From Zafaria ginkgonis (GTDB lineage Bacteria > Actinomycetota > Actinomycetes > Actinomycetales > Micrococcaceae): DNA of 64,000 nt. Under the pieces are notes generated by a model. It was not told the DNA's origin. It saw only the letters and a list, made by a program, of their open reading frames with translations, and searched no databases. Of this stretch, positions 1 through 8,171 are shown in pieces. The stretch covers positions 198,766-262,765 of the forward strand of contig NZ_BAABEO010000011.1 of the NCBI RefSeq assembly GCF_039540195.1, in the 5' to 3' direction. The position numbers and the translations under genes were made by a program. Numbering within the stretch: position 1 is the first letter of the stretch; every line of letters starts with the position of its first letter.

Positions 1-1206
1 CCGCTCCTGGAGAAGAACGCCTTTGTCGATCCGGAGTACTGGCGAACCATTGGACGGATCGCCGAACGCGGCACCCTGGACGCGATCTTCCTGGCCGACG
101 GCCCGCTGCTGGGCAACCCGTCGTACGACGCCGGCAACGGCCGGTTCGATCCCACCATCACCTGGGCGCACGTCGCCGCCTCCACCCGGAACATCGGCCT
201 GATCGCCACCGCGTCGACGACCTTCAACGATCCCTTTGAATTGGCGGAGCGGTTCCTCTCCTTCGACCACGTCTCCGGTGGCCGGGCCGGATGGAACCTG
301 GTGACCTCCCGCAACGTGCCGGCCGCCAACAACTTCGGGCTGACCGGCGTGCTGGGCCGCGAGGACCGCTACGAGCGCGGGTCCGAGTTCGCCGACGTCG
401 TGACCCGGCTGTGGGATTCGGCCGCGACCGGCGAGCAGGTGCGGCACCAGGGCAAGTATTTCCAGCTCGACGGGCGGCTGGCCGTCCCGCCTTCGCGCCA
501 GGGACGCCCGGTTATTTTCCAGGCGGGCGGATCCCCGCAGGGCCGCGAACTGGCAGGCCGGCTGGCGGACGGCGTTTTCGCGGCGGAGCTCACCAAGGAG
601 GGGGCGATCGAGCACTACAACGAGGTCAAGCGGCACGCCGCTGCCTTCAGCCGGAACCCCGGTTCGGTGAAGATCCTGCCCGGCCTGCTGCTGACGCTCG
701 GCAGCACCGAGGAAGAGGCGAAGCGGCGCACCGATGAACTGCACGACGCCGGCCCGTCGGCCTATTCGGTCCAGTGGCTCTCCCAGTCGATCGGGTTTGA
801 CGCCTCCCAGCTGGAGCTCGATGAGAAGTTCCCCGAGGAGGTCCTGAACGCGCCCATCGACACGGCCACGTTCACCGGAAGCATCGGCTTCCGCCAGTCC
901 ATCTTCGAGCAGATCCGCCAGACCAACCCCACCGTCCGCGAGTACCTGAAGCAGACCCGCTACACGGGCTCCGGACACGGAGGCTTCGTGGGTACCCCGG
1001 AGCAACTGGTGGACAAGATCGAGGACTGGTACCGTTCCGGCGCCATCGACGGCTTCAACCTTCAGCCGGACGTGCTGATCGACGGGCTGGCCGTCATCGC
1101 CGACGAGGTCGTCCCGCTGCTGCGCAAGCGCGGCCTCTACCGTCACGAGTACACCACCGACACCCTGCGCGGACACTTCCAGGCGCAGTCCCTCATCGAC
1201 GCCTGA
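1..1206 (+). CDS. FMN-dependent monooxygenase, NtaA/SnaA/DmoA type (5' end missing)
   Basis: The reading frame is already open at base 1 and ends at TGA 1204-1206, so the gene starts to the left of the window; 401 residues are visible. The protein resembles the two-component, flavin-dependent monooxygenases that oxidise nitrilotriacetate, EDTA, dimethyl sulfide or dibenzothiophene-like substrates using FMNH2 from a separate reductase. Supporting features are the early FLADGP segment, SFDHVSGGRAGWNLVTS, the RVIFQAGGSPQGRELA-like stretch (here PVIFQAGGSP) and GFVGTPEQLVDKIEDW near the C-terminus, all typical of this luciferase-like branch. No flavin reductase gene is adjacent downstream; a candidate is the DIM6/NTAB-type reductase at 40311. 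The substrate cannot be read from sequence. The gene is followed by a LysR regulator, which may control it. Confidence 0.85.
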   Translation, partial: PLLEKNAFVDPEYWRTIGRIAERGTLDAIFLADGPLLGNPSYDAGNGRFDPTITWAHVAASTRNIGLIATASTTFNDPFELAERFLSFDHVSGGRAGWNLVTSRNVPAANNFGLTGVLGREDRYERGSEFADVVTRLWDSAATGEQVRHQGKYFQLDGRLAVPPSRQGRPVIFQAGGSPQGRELAGRLADGVFAAELTKEGAIEHYNEVKRHAAAFSRNPGSVKILPGLLLTLGSTEEEAKRRTDELHDAGPSAYSVQWLSQSIGFDASQLELDEKFPEEVLNAPIDTATFTGSIGFRQSIFEQIRQTNPTVREYLKQTRYTGSGHGGFVGTPEQLVDKIEDWYRSGAIDGFNLQPDVLIDGLAVIADEVVPLLRKRGLYRHEYTTDTLRGHFQAQSLIDA

Positions 1207-1333
1207 GGCCCTCCCCGCAGCCACTGTGCGAAGCCCCGCTCCCCGAAGCGGCCACGCCCCTCCAAGCGGCCATAAGGCGCGGGGAGCGCCGTCGTGCACG
1301 GCCCCGTGGCGGGGGCCTTGGACGGGTGCCCTG

Positions 1334-1364
1334 CGTACAGTTATCGATACGTACAGCTATCGAT
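1334..1364 (+). promoter_or_regulatory. 15-bp direct repeat ahead of the LysR gene
   Basis: Two near-identical 15-mers, CGTACAGTTATCGAT (1334-1348) and CGTACAGCTATCGAT (1350-1364), differ at one base and repeat with a 16-bp period just upstream of the GTG at 1376. The ATCGAT core is palindromic. The position suits an autoregulatory site for the LysR protein; that role is inferred. Confidence 0.5.
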
Positions 1365-1375
1365 CAGGCGGGACC

Positions 1376-2260
1376 GTGGACCTCACCACCCATCATCTTC
1401 GGTGCTTCCTGGCGGTGGCCCGGGAGCTCCACTTCGGCCGTGCGGCCGCCTCCCTGCACCTGAGCCCCTCGTCCCTGAGCGGCCAGGTCTCGGCGCTGGA
1501 ACGCCGGCTGGGCCGGCCGCTGTTCCAGCGCTCGTCGAGGAGCGTGGAACTCACCGAATTCGGCCGCGGCCTGCTGCCGCTGGCGGAAAAAGCGGTCTCC
1601 GCCTTTCAGGAGGTCCTCGACTGGGCCGGGGCGGAGGCAGCCGCCCCAAGCCTCCGCGTCGGGCTGATGGTGTCCAGCCCGAAGTTCCGCGACATCATGG
1701 CCGCAGCGGCGGAACGGATGCCCGACGTGCAGTGGCAGATCCGGCAACTGGGCTTTCTGGACTGCCACGCCGCCCTGGAACGCGGGGACATCGACTGCGC
1801 GTTCGTGGCGGAGGTCGGCGACGTGCCCGTCCCCGACGTCGACGCCCTGCCCTTGTGGGAAGAGGACTGCGTGCTGGTGGTGTCCGAAAACCACCCGCTG
1901 GCAGGACGCGCCGGCGTCCGGCTGGCGGAGATCGCCGGGGAAACGTTCCTCTCGGTGGAGGACAAGGCGGCCTCGGCGCGGTGGTACTCGCGGATCGGCT
2001 CCGCGGGGCCGGAGCCGAGGGTGTTGCGGACCGCCCGGAACTTCGAGGAGATCCTGGAGATGTGCGGCGCGGGCCTGGGCGTGAACATCGCCGGCGCGTC
2101 CGCCCCGCAGACCTACTCCCGTCCGGGCCTGGGCTTCGTGCCGATCGTGGATGCGCCGCCGGCCACCACCTTCCTCTACCTGCCGCGGGGCCCCCGCCCC
2201 GCGGCGCTGGCGCGCTTCGCCCAACTGGCGGCCGAGATCGCAGCGCCCGCGCCCTCCTGA
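1376..2260 (+). CDS. LysR-family transcriptional regulator
   Basis: This encodes a 294-residue LysR regulator. The first 60 residues form the winged HTH (LRCFLAVARELHFGRAAASLHLSPSSLSGQVSALERRLG), followed by a periplasmic-binding-like effector domain. I chose GTG 1376 because the HTH should start within the first few residues; an in-frame ATG at 1226 would add 50 low-complexity residues unlike any LysR protein. It lies on the same strand ahead of the esterase and quercetinase genes and could control them. A short direct repeat sits directly upstream of the start. The effector is unknown. Confidence 0.85.
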   Translation: MDLTTHHLRCFLAVARELHFGRAAASLHLSPSSLSGQVSALERRLGRPLFQRSSRSVELTEFGRGLLPLAEKAVSAFQEVLDWAGAEAAAPSLRVGLMVSSPKFRDIMAAAAERMPDVQWQIRQLGFLDCHAALERGDIDCAFVAEVGDVPVPDVDALPLWEEDCVLVVSENHPLAGRAGVRLAEIAGETFLSVEDKAASARWYSRIGSAGPEPRVLRTARNFEEILEMCGAGLGVNIAGASAPQTYSRPGLGFVPIVDAPPATTFLYLPRGPRPAALARFAQLAAEIAAPAPS

Positions 2261-2380
2261 ACTCCTGGCCCTCCTGAGTCCTTCTCCCGAGGCGCGCTGC
2301 GGCGATCATGCGGATTGGCCGAAGGATCGTGCGGAAGATCGCGCTGGCCACCCGCTGCGCGGCGGCCCCATGATGGGCAA

Positions 2381-3403
2381 ATGCCCCACCACCCTTCATC
2401 CCCAACCATCAGCGCAGCCGAGCACGGCGAGAGTGTCACTGTGCACCGCGACATCGTGTTCGCCCGCCGGGACACCGGGGACCTGCTGCTCGATCTCCAC
2501 CGTCCCGCCACCGGCCACCCCGTCCCGGTGGTGCTCTGGCTCCACGGCGGCGGGTGGTTCACCGGCGACCGGACCCTGGCCCCGGACCTCGGCGCCGGCG
2601 CCGCGGCGACCGGCTGCGCCCTGGCCAGCATCGAGTACCGGCTCTCAGGCCAGGCGCTGTTCCCCGCGCAGCTGCACGACGTCCGCGCCGCCATCCGGTT
2701 CCTGCGCGCCAACGCGGAGCGCTTTGGGCTCGACCCCTCACGGATCGGCGTCTGGGGCGCCTCCGCGGGCGGGCACCTCGCGGCCCTGGCGGGCCTGACC
2801 GGCCACATCGCGGCCTTGCCGGATGAGTTCGGCGCCTCCGAGGCCGACGGCGGGAACGACGCCGGCGCGGACGCGTCGGTCCAGGCGGTCGCCGAATCCT
2901 ACGGTCCCGTGGATCTGGCCGAATGCGTGGCCGGTGCGGCCGCCGCCGGAGGGGACGGCTCCCGTACCCCCGAGGCCCGGCTCCTGGGCGGGCTGCCGGC
3001 GGACCGTGCCGAGCTGGCCCGGCAGGCTTCCCCACTGACCTGGGTGAGCGCGGCCGCGCCTCCCTTCCAGATCTCGCACGGCACCGGGGACGTCCTGGTT
3101 TCCCACCGGCAGAGCGAACGGCTGCACGCCGCCCTCGTGTCCGCCGGCGTGGAGAGCGACCTCTACCTGGTGGAGGGCTACAAGCACGGTTTCCTCAACC
3201 CCGCCGGACGGCTCGACGTCGACCTCGCCGCGGTCATGGACGACGGCCGCCTGGCCGCGGAGGGCACCGCCGCGGCGCTGCACCGCGGTTCCGGCGCCCA
3301 GAACACTCCCGACAGCCCCGGCGCCACCGACGGCCGGACGACGTTCGGCTTCCGGGACATCCACGATTTCTTCCGCCGGCACCTCGTGCCCGGCACCGAC
3401 TGA
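2381..3403 (+). CDS. Alpha/beta-hydrolase esterase (BD-FAE-like)
   Basis: A 340-residue carboxylesterase-type alpha/beta hydrolase. The oxyanion-hole motif HGGGW lies near residue 54, the nucleophile is Ser128 in GASAGG, an acidic residue is in HGTGDVLVSHRQ, and the catalytic His is in EGYKHGF. This pattern fits the bifunctional feruloyl/acetyl-xylan esterase group. ATG 2381 is preferred over an upstream ATG at 2315; no strong ribosome-binding site is visible for either. Only 41 bases separate it from the quercetinase-like gene. In known flavonol degradation, dioxygenation makes a depside ester that an esterase splits to protocatechuate and a phloroglucinol carboxylate, so this enzyme is a good candidate for that step. 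That assignment is inference. Confidence 0.82.
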   Translation: MPHHPSSPTISAAEHGESVTVHRDIVFARRDTGDLLLDLHRPATGHPVPVVLWLHGGGWFTGDRTLAPDLGAGAAATGCALASIEYRLSGQALFPAQLHDVRAAIRFLRANAERFGLDPSRIGVWGASAGGHLAALAGLTGHIAALPDEFGASEADGGNDAGADASVQAVAESYGPVDLAECVAGAAAAGGDGSRTPEARLLGGLPADRAELARQASPLTWVSAAAPPFQISHGTGDVLVSHRQSERLHAALVSAGVESDLYLVEGYKHGFLNPAGRLDVDLAAVMDDGRLAAEGTAAALHRGSGAQNTPDSPGATDGRTTFGFRDIHDFFRRHLVPGTD

Positions 3404-3444
3404 TCCTCTCTCCCCGCCCCCACCCCTTCCCGACAGGAGAACCC

Positions 3445-4494
3445 ATGACCGCCATCGACCTCGAAACCATGCACGGCATCGCGCCCGTCATCAACGCACT
3501 CCCCGGCGAACCCGTCCCGTACTACCTGGCCAGCGGCGAAGGCCTGCGCTACGAATCCGGCGGCCAACTCTGGACCGTGATCGCCCGCAGCAGCGACACC
3601 GGCGGACTGTTCGACGCCGCGTTCATCCTGGGCCCCCGCGGAACCGGCGCCCCCTTCCACAGCCTGCCCGCCCACCAGCGCTCCTACCAGGTCTTCGAGG
3701 GCAGCGTGCAGTTCTGGCTGCCGGGACAGAGCCGGATCCTGGTGCCCGGCGACTCGATCCACGTGCCGGAGGGGACCCCGGTGGCCTACCGGTTCCTCAG
3801 CCACCTGACCAAGGTCCTCTTCTACTCCGCCCCGGGCGGAGCCCTGGACGCCCTGGCCGGCTCCGGAACGGAGGTCGAGCGCCACGTGTACTCCGCCTCC
3901 GGCTCCCCCAACCGGCTCATCCTGCCCGCGGACGCCCGCGTGCACGACCTCCCGCTGACGGATGCCCAAGACGTCTGGGACGACCAGCTTCCCGGCGGAA
4001 CGGAAGCCTATTTCCTCCGCTCCGGCACCGGGGACCGGCTGGGCTGGCCGGACGCCGTCAACGCCTATGGCGCGCGGGGGCGCAACACGGGCGGACGCTA
4101 CCTGGCCGTCAACACGCTCGCCGCCCCGCAGCCCTACATCATCAGGCATTTCCACCGGCAGCACACCGAGAACTTCCTCTGCGTCTCCGGACGGATCTGG
4201 CTGTGGGCCAACGGCCAGGAACTGCTCCTGACCCCCGGCGACTTCCTGCACGCCCCGGCCGGAACGGTGCACAGCTTCGCCATCGAAGCCCACAACACCG
4301 GCATGCTCGGAATCCTGACCTCGGATGTCTTCGAGCCGTTCTTCGACGTCACGGGCATCGAGACCGAGGACCTGGTGCACACGGAAGGGCTGATCGATCC
4401 CTCCGTGGTCATGGGCGGCATGAAGGCCAACCCCGACCTCGACGTCGTCGTTGTGGGCGGCCCGCCGGAGCGGGTCCGGGCGGCCGGCCTGTAA
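3445..4494 (+). CDS. Quercetin 2,3-dioxygenase-like bicupin
   Basis: A 349-residue protein with two cupin domains, the length and layout of Bacillus YxaG/QdoI-type quercetinases, which cleave the flavonol C-ring with release of CO. The C-terminal cupin has the full metal motif: His235-x-His237, Glu242 then Gly249, and His276 in TVHSF. The N-terminal cupin has His72 and His77 (FHSLPAHQRSY) but no Glu at the expected place. It may therefore not bind metal. A good ribosome-binding site (CAGGAGA, 3434-3440) precedes ATG 3445. It probably forms an operon with the esterase upstream. A convergent TetR gene follows. Other bicupins such as pirins look different, but the exact substrate is unproven. 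Confidence 0.78.
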   Translation: MTAIDLETMHGIAPVINALPGEPVPYYLASGEGLRYESGGQLWTVIARSSDTGGLFDAAFILGPRGTGAPFHSLPAHQRSYQVFEGSVQFWLPGQSRILVPGDSIHVPEGTPVAYRFLSHLTKVLFYSAPGGALDALAGSGTEVERHVYSASGSPNRLILPADARVHDLPLTDAQDVWDDQLPGGTEAYFLRSGTGDRLGWPDAVNAYGARGRNTGGRYLAVNTLAAPQPYIIRHFHRQHTENFLCVSGRIWLWANGQELLLTPGDFLHAPAGTVHSFAIEAHNTGMLGILTSDVFEPFFDVTGIETEDLVHTEGLIDPSVVMGGMKANPDLDVVVVGGPPERVRAAGL

Positions 4495-4512
4495 CGGCAC
4501 CCCTTCCGTGCT

Positions 4513-4546
4513 CCCTCCGTGACCCCTACATGTGGGACGCGGAGGG
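4513..4546. terminator. Convergent terminator hairpin
   Basis: CCCTCCG at 4513-4519 pairs with CGGAGGG at 4540-4546, with further C/G pairing inside the loop. It sits between the ends of the quercetinase-like gene and the convergent TetR gene, and could stop transcription from both sides. Confidence 0.55.
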
Positions 4547-4550
4547 GGTC

Positions 4551-5165
4551 TCAGGCGACGGTCAGCTCCGCACGCAGCCGCGTCGCGAAGTCGCGGATCC
4601 GGGCCACGATGTCGAGTGCGCCGCCCGAGATCACCCATTGCAGCTGCAGTCCGTCGCTGACCGCGATGCACTCCTGGGCGATCGCCTCGTAGTCGATGCC
4701 CCGCTTCAGGGTCCCGGACTCGGCCCTTCGCCTCAGGAGCGCGGCCAAGCCGGCCACGGCCTTTGCATAGCGCTCGGAGAAGAGCTGGTGCGCCGGGCTG
4801 GACGGCTCGCCCGCCTCCGCCATCAGGAGCACAAAAAGCTCGATCAGGCCCGGCTCGGCGACCATCCGTTCGGTCGCGGCGACCATTTGGGCAAACGGAT
4901 CGGAGACGTCCTCGCCCGTTTCCAGGGCCTCCCACCCCTTGGAAGTGCTTTCGAACCGGCGGTCCGCCACCGCCAGCAGAAGGTGCTTCTTGGAGGGGAA
5001 GTGGTGGAGCAGTCCGCCCTCGGACAGGCCCACGTCCTTGGCGATCTGGGTCATGGCCGTGCGGTGGTAACCGGTCTCCCGGAACTTCTCGCTGGCGACG
5101 TCGAGGATGGCTTCCCGCCGGGCACGTCCGACGGAATAGCTCCCAGTTTTGGTTCGAGTCCGCAT
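4551..5165 (-). CDS. TetR-family transcriptional repressor
   Basis: A 204-residue TetR protein. The N-terminal HTH spans roughly residues 15-60 (REAILDVASEKFRETGYHRTAMTQIAKDVGLSEGGLLHHFPSKK, given here as family signature), followed by a ligand-binding helical domain. It is divergent from the alpha-L-rhamnosidase gene; the 118-bp gap contains a perfect 9-bp inverted repeat that is a likely operator for both genes. In Bacillus subtilis the TetR repressors LmrA and QdoR control the quercetinase gene and are released by flavonoids. By analogy this repressor may sense a flavonol or its glycoside, which remains inference. Confidence 0.88.
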   Translation of the reverse strand: MRTRTKTGSYSVGRARREAILDVASEKFRETGYHRTAMTQIAKDVGLSEGGLLHHFPSKKHLLLAVADRRFESTSKGWEALETGEDVSDPFAQMVAATERMVAEPGLIELFVLLMAEAGEPSSPAHQLFSERYAKAVAGLAALLRRRAESGTLKRGIDYEAIAQECIAVSDGLQLQWVISGGALDIVARIRDFATRLRAELTVA

Positions 5166-5193
5166 GGAATCAGGCTATCGGCCGCGCTCCTCG

Positions 5194-5221
5194 TTAAAAA
5201 CATTGCATCCTTTGTTTTTAA
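5194..5221. promoter_or_regulatory. TetR operator candidate
   Basis: TTAAAAACA (5194-5202) and TGTTTTTAA (5213-5221) form a perfect 9-bp inverted repeat with a 10-bp spacer. This AT-rich palindrome stands out in DNA of about 70 percent GC and lies between the divergent TetR and rhamnosidase starts, the usual place for a TetR operator. Confidence 0.8.
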
Positions 5222-5283
5222 GCCGTAGCGTGTTCCACGTCACGGCAAACACCTCCCGTGGCATCGCTAGGCAAGGAGTTGGA

Positions 5284-8094
5284 ATGGATCGGCACATCTG
5301 CGACGGACTGCGCGTGGAGCACCTGGAGGCACCGTTGGGGCTGGGTGCGGAACGTCCCCGGTTCTCGTGGCGGATGGAGACCAACGACGTCGGATCGTGG
5401 CAGGCCGGCTACGAACTCGAGGTTGCCGAGGCGGAAACCGGAAGCGTGGTGTGGGCCTCCGGGCAGCGCAACGAGTCTGATTCCGTGCTGGTCGCCTACG
5501 AGGGTGCGGCGCTGCGCTCGAACACCGCCTACACGTGGCGGGTGCGGACGTGGTCCTCGGCCTCCGCGGCGCCAAGCGAATGGGCCTCCTCCCGCTTCGA
5601 GACGGGCCTGATGCGCCGCTCCGACTGGTCGGCGCACTGGGTCGAACCCGAGCAGGTTCCCGCCGGCGTCGAACGATGGACCATGGTCGACTGGATCGCC
5701 GGACGCCGCCCGGAGGGCGAGCCGGCGCAGCGGCTGCGCCCCACCCGGCTGCTGCGCCAGAGCTTCGACCTCGCGCTCCCCGTCCTCCGCGCCCGCCTGT
5801 ACGCCACGGCGCGGGGCATCTACGAGGCGCACGTCAACGGCCGGGCCGCAGACGACCAGGTGCTCGCACCCGGGTTCGACAGCTACGCGCACCGCACCTC
5901 CGTGCAGTGCTACGACGTGACCGGCCTGCTGCGCACCGGCCCGAACGCCCTCGGATTCGCCCTCGCCGACGGCTGGTGGGCAGGCCGGATCGGGCTGACC
6001 GGTTCCAGCGCCCAGTGGGGCGCCAGGATCGCGGCGCTCTGGCAATTGGAGATCGAGCACGTGGACGGATCTCACACCACGGTCGCCTCGGACGCCACCG
6101 TGCGCTCCACGCGCGGCCCCCACGACTACGCCGACCTCTTCGTCGGCGAACGTCTGGACCGCCGGGCCGTCATCGACGGCTGGAACGAGCCCGGTCTCGA
6201 CGACTCGCGGTGGCGGCCGGTCCGCGTGCTCGACGAGGACCTGGAAAACCTCACGCCGTTCCACGGGGAACCGGTCCGCAGGGTCCTGGAACTGGCGCCC
6301 GTCCGGATCAGCGGGGACGTCGATTCCGGTTTCCTCGTCGACTTCGGGCAGGTCGTCGCCGGCCGGGTCCGGCTAACCATGCCGCAGCTGGCCCCGGGGA
6401 CGACGGTCACGATCGAGCACACCGAGGCGCTGGCCGCCGACGGGTCCTGGTTCGTCAACATCGACGGCATCAACAAGGAGCAGACGGACGTCTACGTCGC
6501 CGCGGGACTGGCCGGCGGAGAGCGGTACGAGCCCTCCTTCACCTTCCACGGCTTCCGCTACGCCCGCGTCCACGGACTCCCCGCGGCACCGTCCCCCGCC
6601 GACATCCGCGCCGTCGTGCTCAGCAGCGACCTGGAACCGGCGGGCGACTTCACCACCTCGGACGAACGGCTCAACCGGCTCCACCGAAACACCGTGTGGA
6701 GCCAGCGCGGAAACTTCCTCTCCATCCCCACCGACTGCCCCCAGCGGGAGCGGGCCGGCTGGAGCGGCGACATCCAGGTCTTCGCCCCCGCGGCCGCCAA
6801 CAACGCCAATGTCGCCGCCTTCCTCACCCGCTGGCTGCGCAACCTGCGTGCCGACCAGCTTCCCGACGGCGCCGTGCCCATCTACTCGCCCCGCTCCCCG
6901 TTCGACGCGGACCAGGCCGCCACGGGCGAGGGACTGGGGGCGATCGTGGCGGCCCCGGGGTGGGGCGATGCGATCGCCATCGTCCCCTGGGTCCTGTACG
7001 AGCGCTACGCCGACGCGGGCGTGCTCGCGGAGAACTATGACGCGATGCTTGCCTGGATCGACCACCAGGCCCGTACGGCCGCGGCCGGCATCCCGGCGCG
7101 CCTCGATCGCGGCTCGATGGACGCTCGGACCAGGGAAAACCACTCGCTGCTCTTCAACACGGGCGAAAACTTCGGCGACTGGCTCACCCCCAGCACCCTG
7201 CGTGGCCGCCCCCTGCACGAGGCCATCGGGATCGCCCCCCGCCTGACCGGCGAAATCGTCGGTCCGATGTTCCAGATCCGCACCCTCGACCTGGTCTCCC
7301 GCATCGCCGCGGTCCTGGGACGCGACGACGACGCGGCGCGCTTCTCCGGCCGCGCCCGGCGCCTGCGCCAGGCATTCGCCGAGGAGTACATCACCGAGGA
7401 CGGACGGCTGGGCTGCGACCTGCAGGGACCCCACGTGCTGGCGCTGGCCTTCGACCTGGTCCCCGAGGACCGGCGAGCGCTGGCCGCAGCCCATCTGGCC
7501 CATTTGGTCCGCGCCAACGGCGACCGTCTCGACACCGGCTTCCTGTCGGTCCCCCACCTTCTGGATGTCCTCCAGGACACCGGTTACGGCGACCTCGCCC
7601 AGCGCGTGCTCTGGCAGTCCGAGGAACCCTCCTGGCTCTACGAGGTCGACCAGGGCGCCACCACCATCTGGGAGTCCTGGGACGCCGTCGCCCCCGACGG
7701 AACCCCGCGCGCGGTGTCCATGAACCACTACGCCTTCGGCTGCGTGGACGACTGGCTCTACCGCCGGGTGGCCGGCATCTCCCCGCTCAGCGCCGGATAC
7801 CGGGAATTCCTGGTGGAGCCGGACTTCACCAGCGGGCTGTCCCACGTGCAGGCCTCGATCAATTCGCCCTACGGAAGGATCGAGATCGCCTGGACGCTGG
7901 CCGAAGGCACTACGAACGAAGGCACCGCGGACGAAGGCACGGCGACCGTCGAACTGACCGTGCCTCCCAACACCCGGGCGACCCTCCGCCTCGACGGCGT
8001 GGAGGAAACCCTGCCCAACGGCTTCCACGTCCGCAGAACCAACCCTGCCCGGATCGCCAGCCACGCCGGGCTCCGCGCACACCCCGCGCCCTGA
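5284..8094 (+). CDS. Alpha-L-rhamnosidase, glycoside hydrolase family 78
   Basis: A 936-residue inverting glycosidase that removes terminal alpha-L-rhamnose from plant glycosides such as rutin or naringin. The GH78 active-site block is clear: Asp484-Cys-Pro-Gln-Arg-Glu489, then Asp496 in GWSGD, giving the D-x4-E-x6-D spacing of Bacillus RhaB, and a general base Glu797 in WESWD. N-terminal beta domains precede the (alpha/alpha)6 barrel. No signal peptide is seen, so it probably acts inside the cell on imported glycosides. The start is ATG 5284 with AAGGAG at 5273-5278. The C-terminus has a small imperfect repeat (EGTTNEGTADEGTA, near residue 875). It is followed by a transporter gene on the same strand and divergent from the TetR repressor. 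Confidence 0.93.
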   Translation: MDRHICDGLRVEHLEAPLGLGAERPRFSWRMETNDVGSWQAGYELEVAEAETGSVVWASGQRNESDSVLVAYEGAALRSNTAYTWRVRTWSSASAAPSEWASSRFETGLMRRSDWSAHWVEPEQVPAGVERWTMVDWIAGRRPEGEPAQRLRPTRLLRQSFDLALPVLRARLYATARGIYEAHVNGRAADDQVLAPGFDSYAHRTSVQCYDVTGLLRTGPNALGFALADGWWAGRIGLTGSSAQWGARIAALWQLEIEHVDGSHTTVASDATVRSTRGPHDYADLFVGERLDRRAVIDGWNEPGLDDSRWRPVRVLDEDLENLTPFHGEPVRRVLELAPVRISGDVDSGFLVDFGQVVAGRVRLTMPQLAPGTTVTIEHTEALAADGSWFVNIDGINKEQTDVYVAAGLAGGERYEPSFTFHGFRYARVHGLPAAPSPADIRAVVLSSDLEPAGDFTTSDERLNRLHRNTVWSQRGNFLSIPTDCPQRERAGWSGDIQVFAPAAANNANVAAFLTRWLRNLRADQLPDGAVPIYSPRSPFDADQAATGEGLGAIVAAPGWGDAIAIVPWVLYERYADAGVLAENYDAMLAWIDHQARTAAAGIPARLDRGSMDARTRENHSLLFNTGENFGDWLTPSTLRGRPLHEAIGIAPRLTGEIVGPMFQIRTLDLVSRIAAVLGRDDDAARFSGRARRLRQAFAEEYITEDGRLGCDLQGPHVLALAFDLVPEDRRALAAAHLAHLVRANGDRLDTGFLSVPHLLDVLQDTGYGDLAQRVLWQSEEPSWLYEVDQGATTIWESWDAVAPDGTPRAVSMNHYAFGCVDDWLYRRVAGISPLSAGYREFLVEPDFTSGLSHVQASINSPYGRIEIAWTLAEGTTNEGTADEGTATVELTVPPNTRATLRLDGVEETLPNGFHVRRTNPARIASHAGLRAHPAP

Positions 8095-8105
8095 CCGGCA
8101 TCCCC

Positions 8106-8140
8106 CACCGCACCACCGCATCGCACCGCACCGCACCGCG
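8106..8140 (+). repeat. Short CACCG-type tandem repeat
   Basis: The intergenic stretch between the rhamnosidase and transporter genes contains several copies of a CACCG/CGCAC pentamer. It is low-complexity and could vary in copy number; I see no further function. Confidence 0.5.
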
Positions 8141-8171
8141 GCATCCACCCGCACGAAACAAAGGAGTTCCC

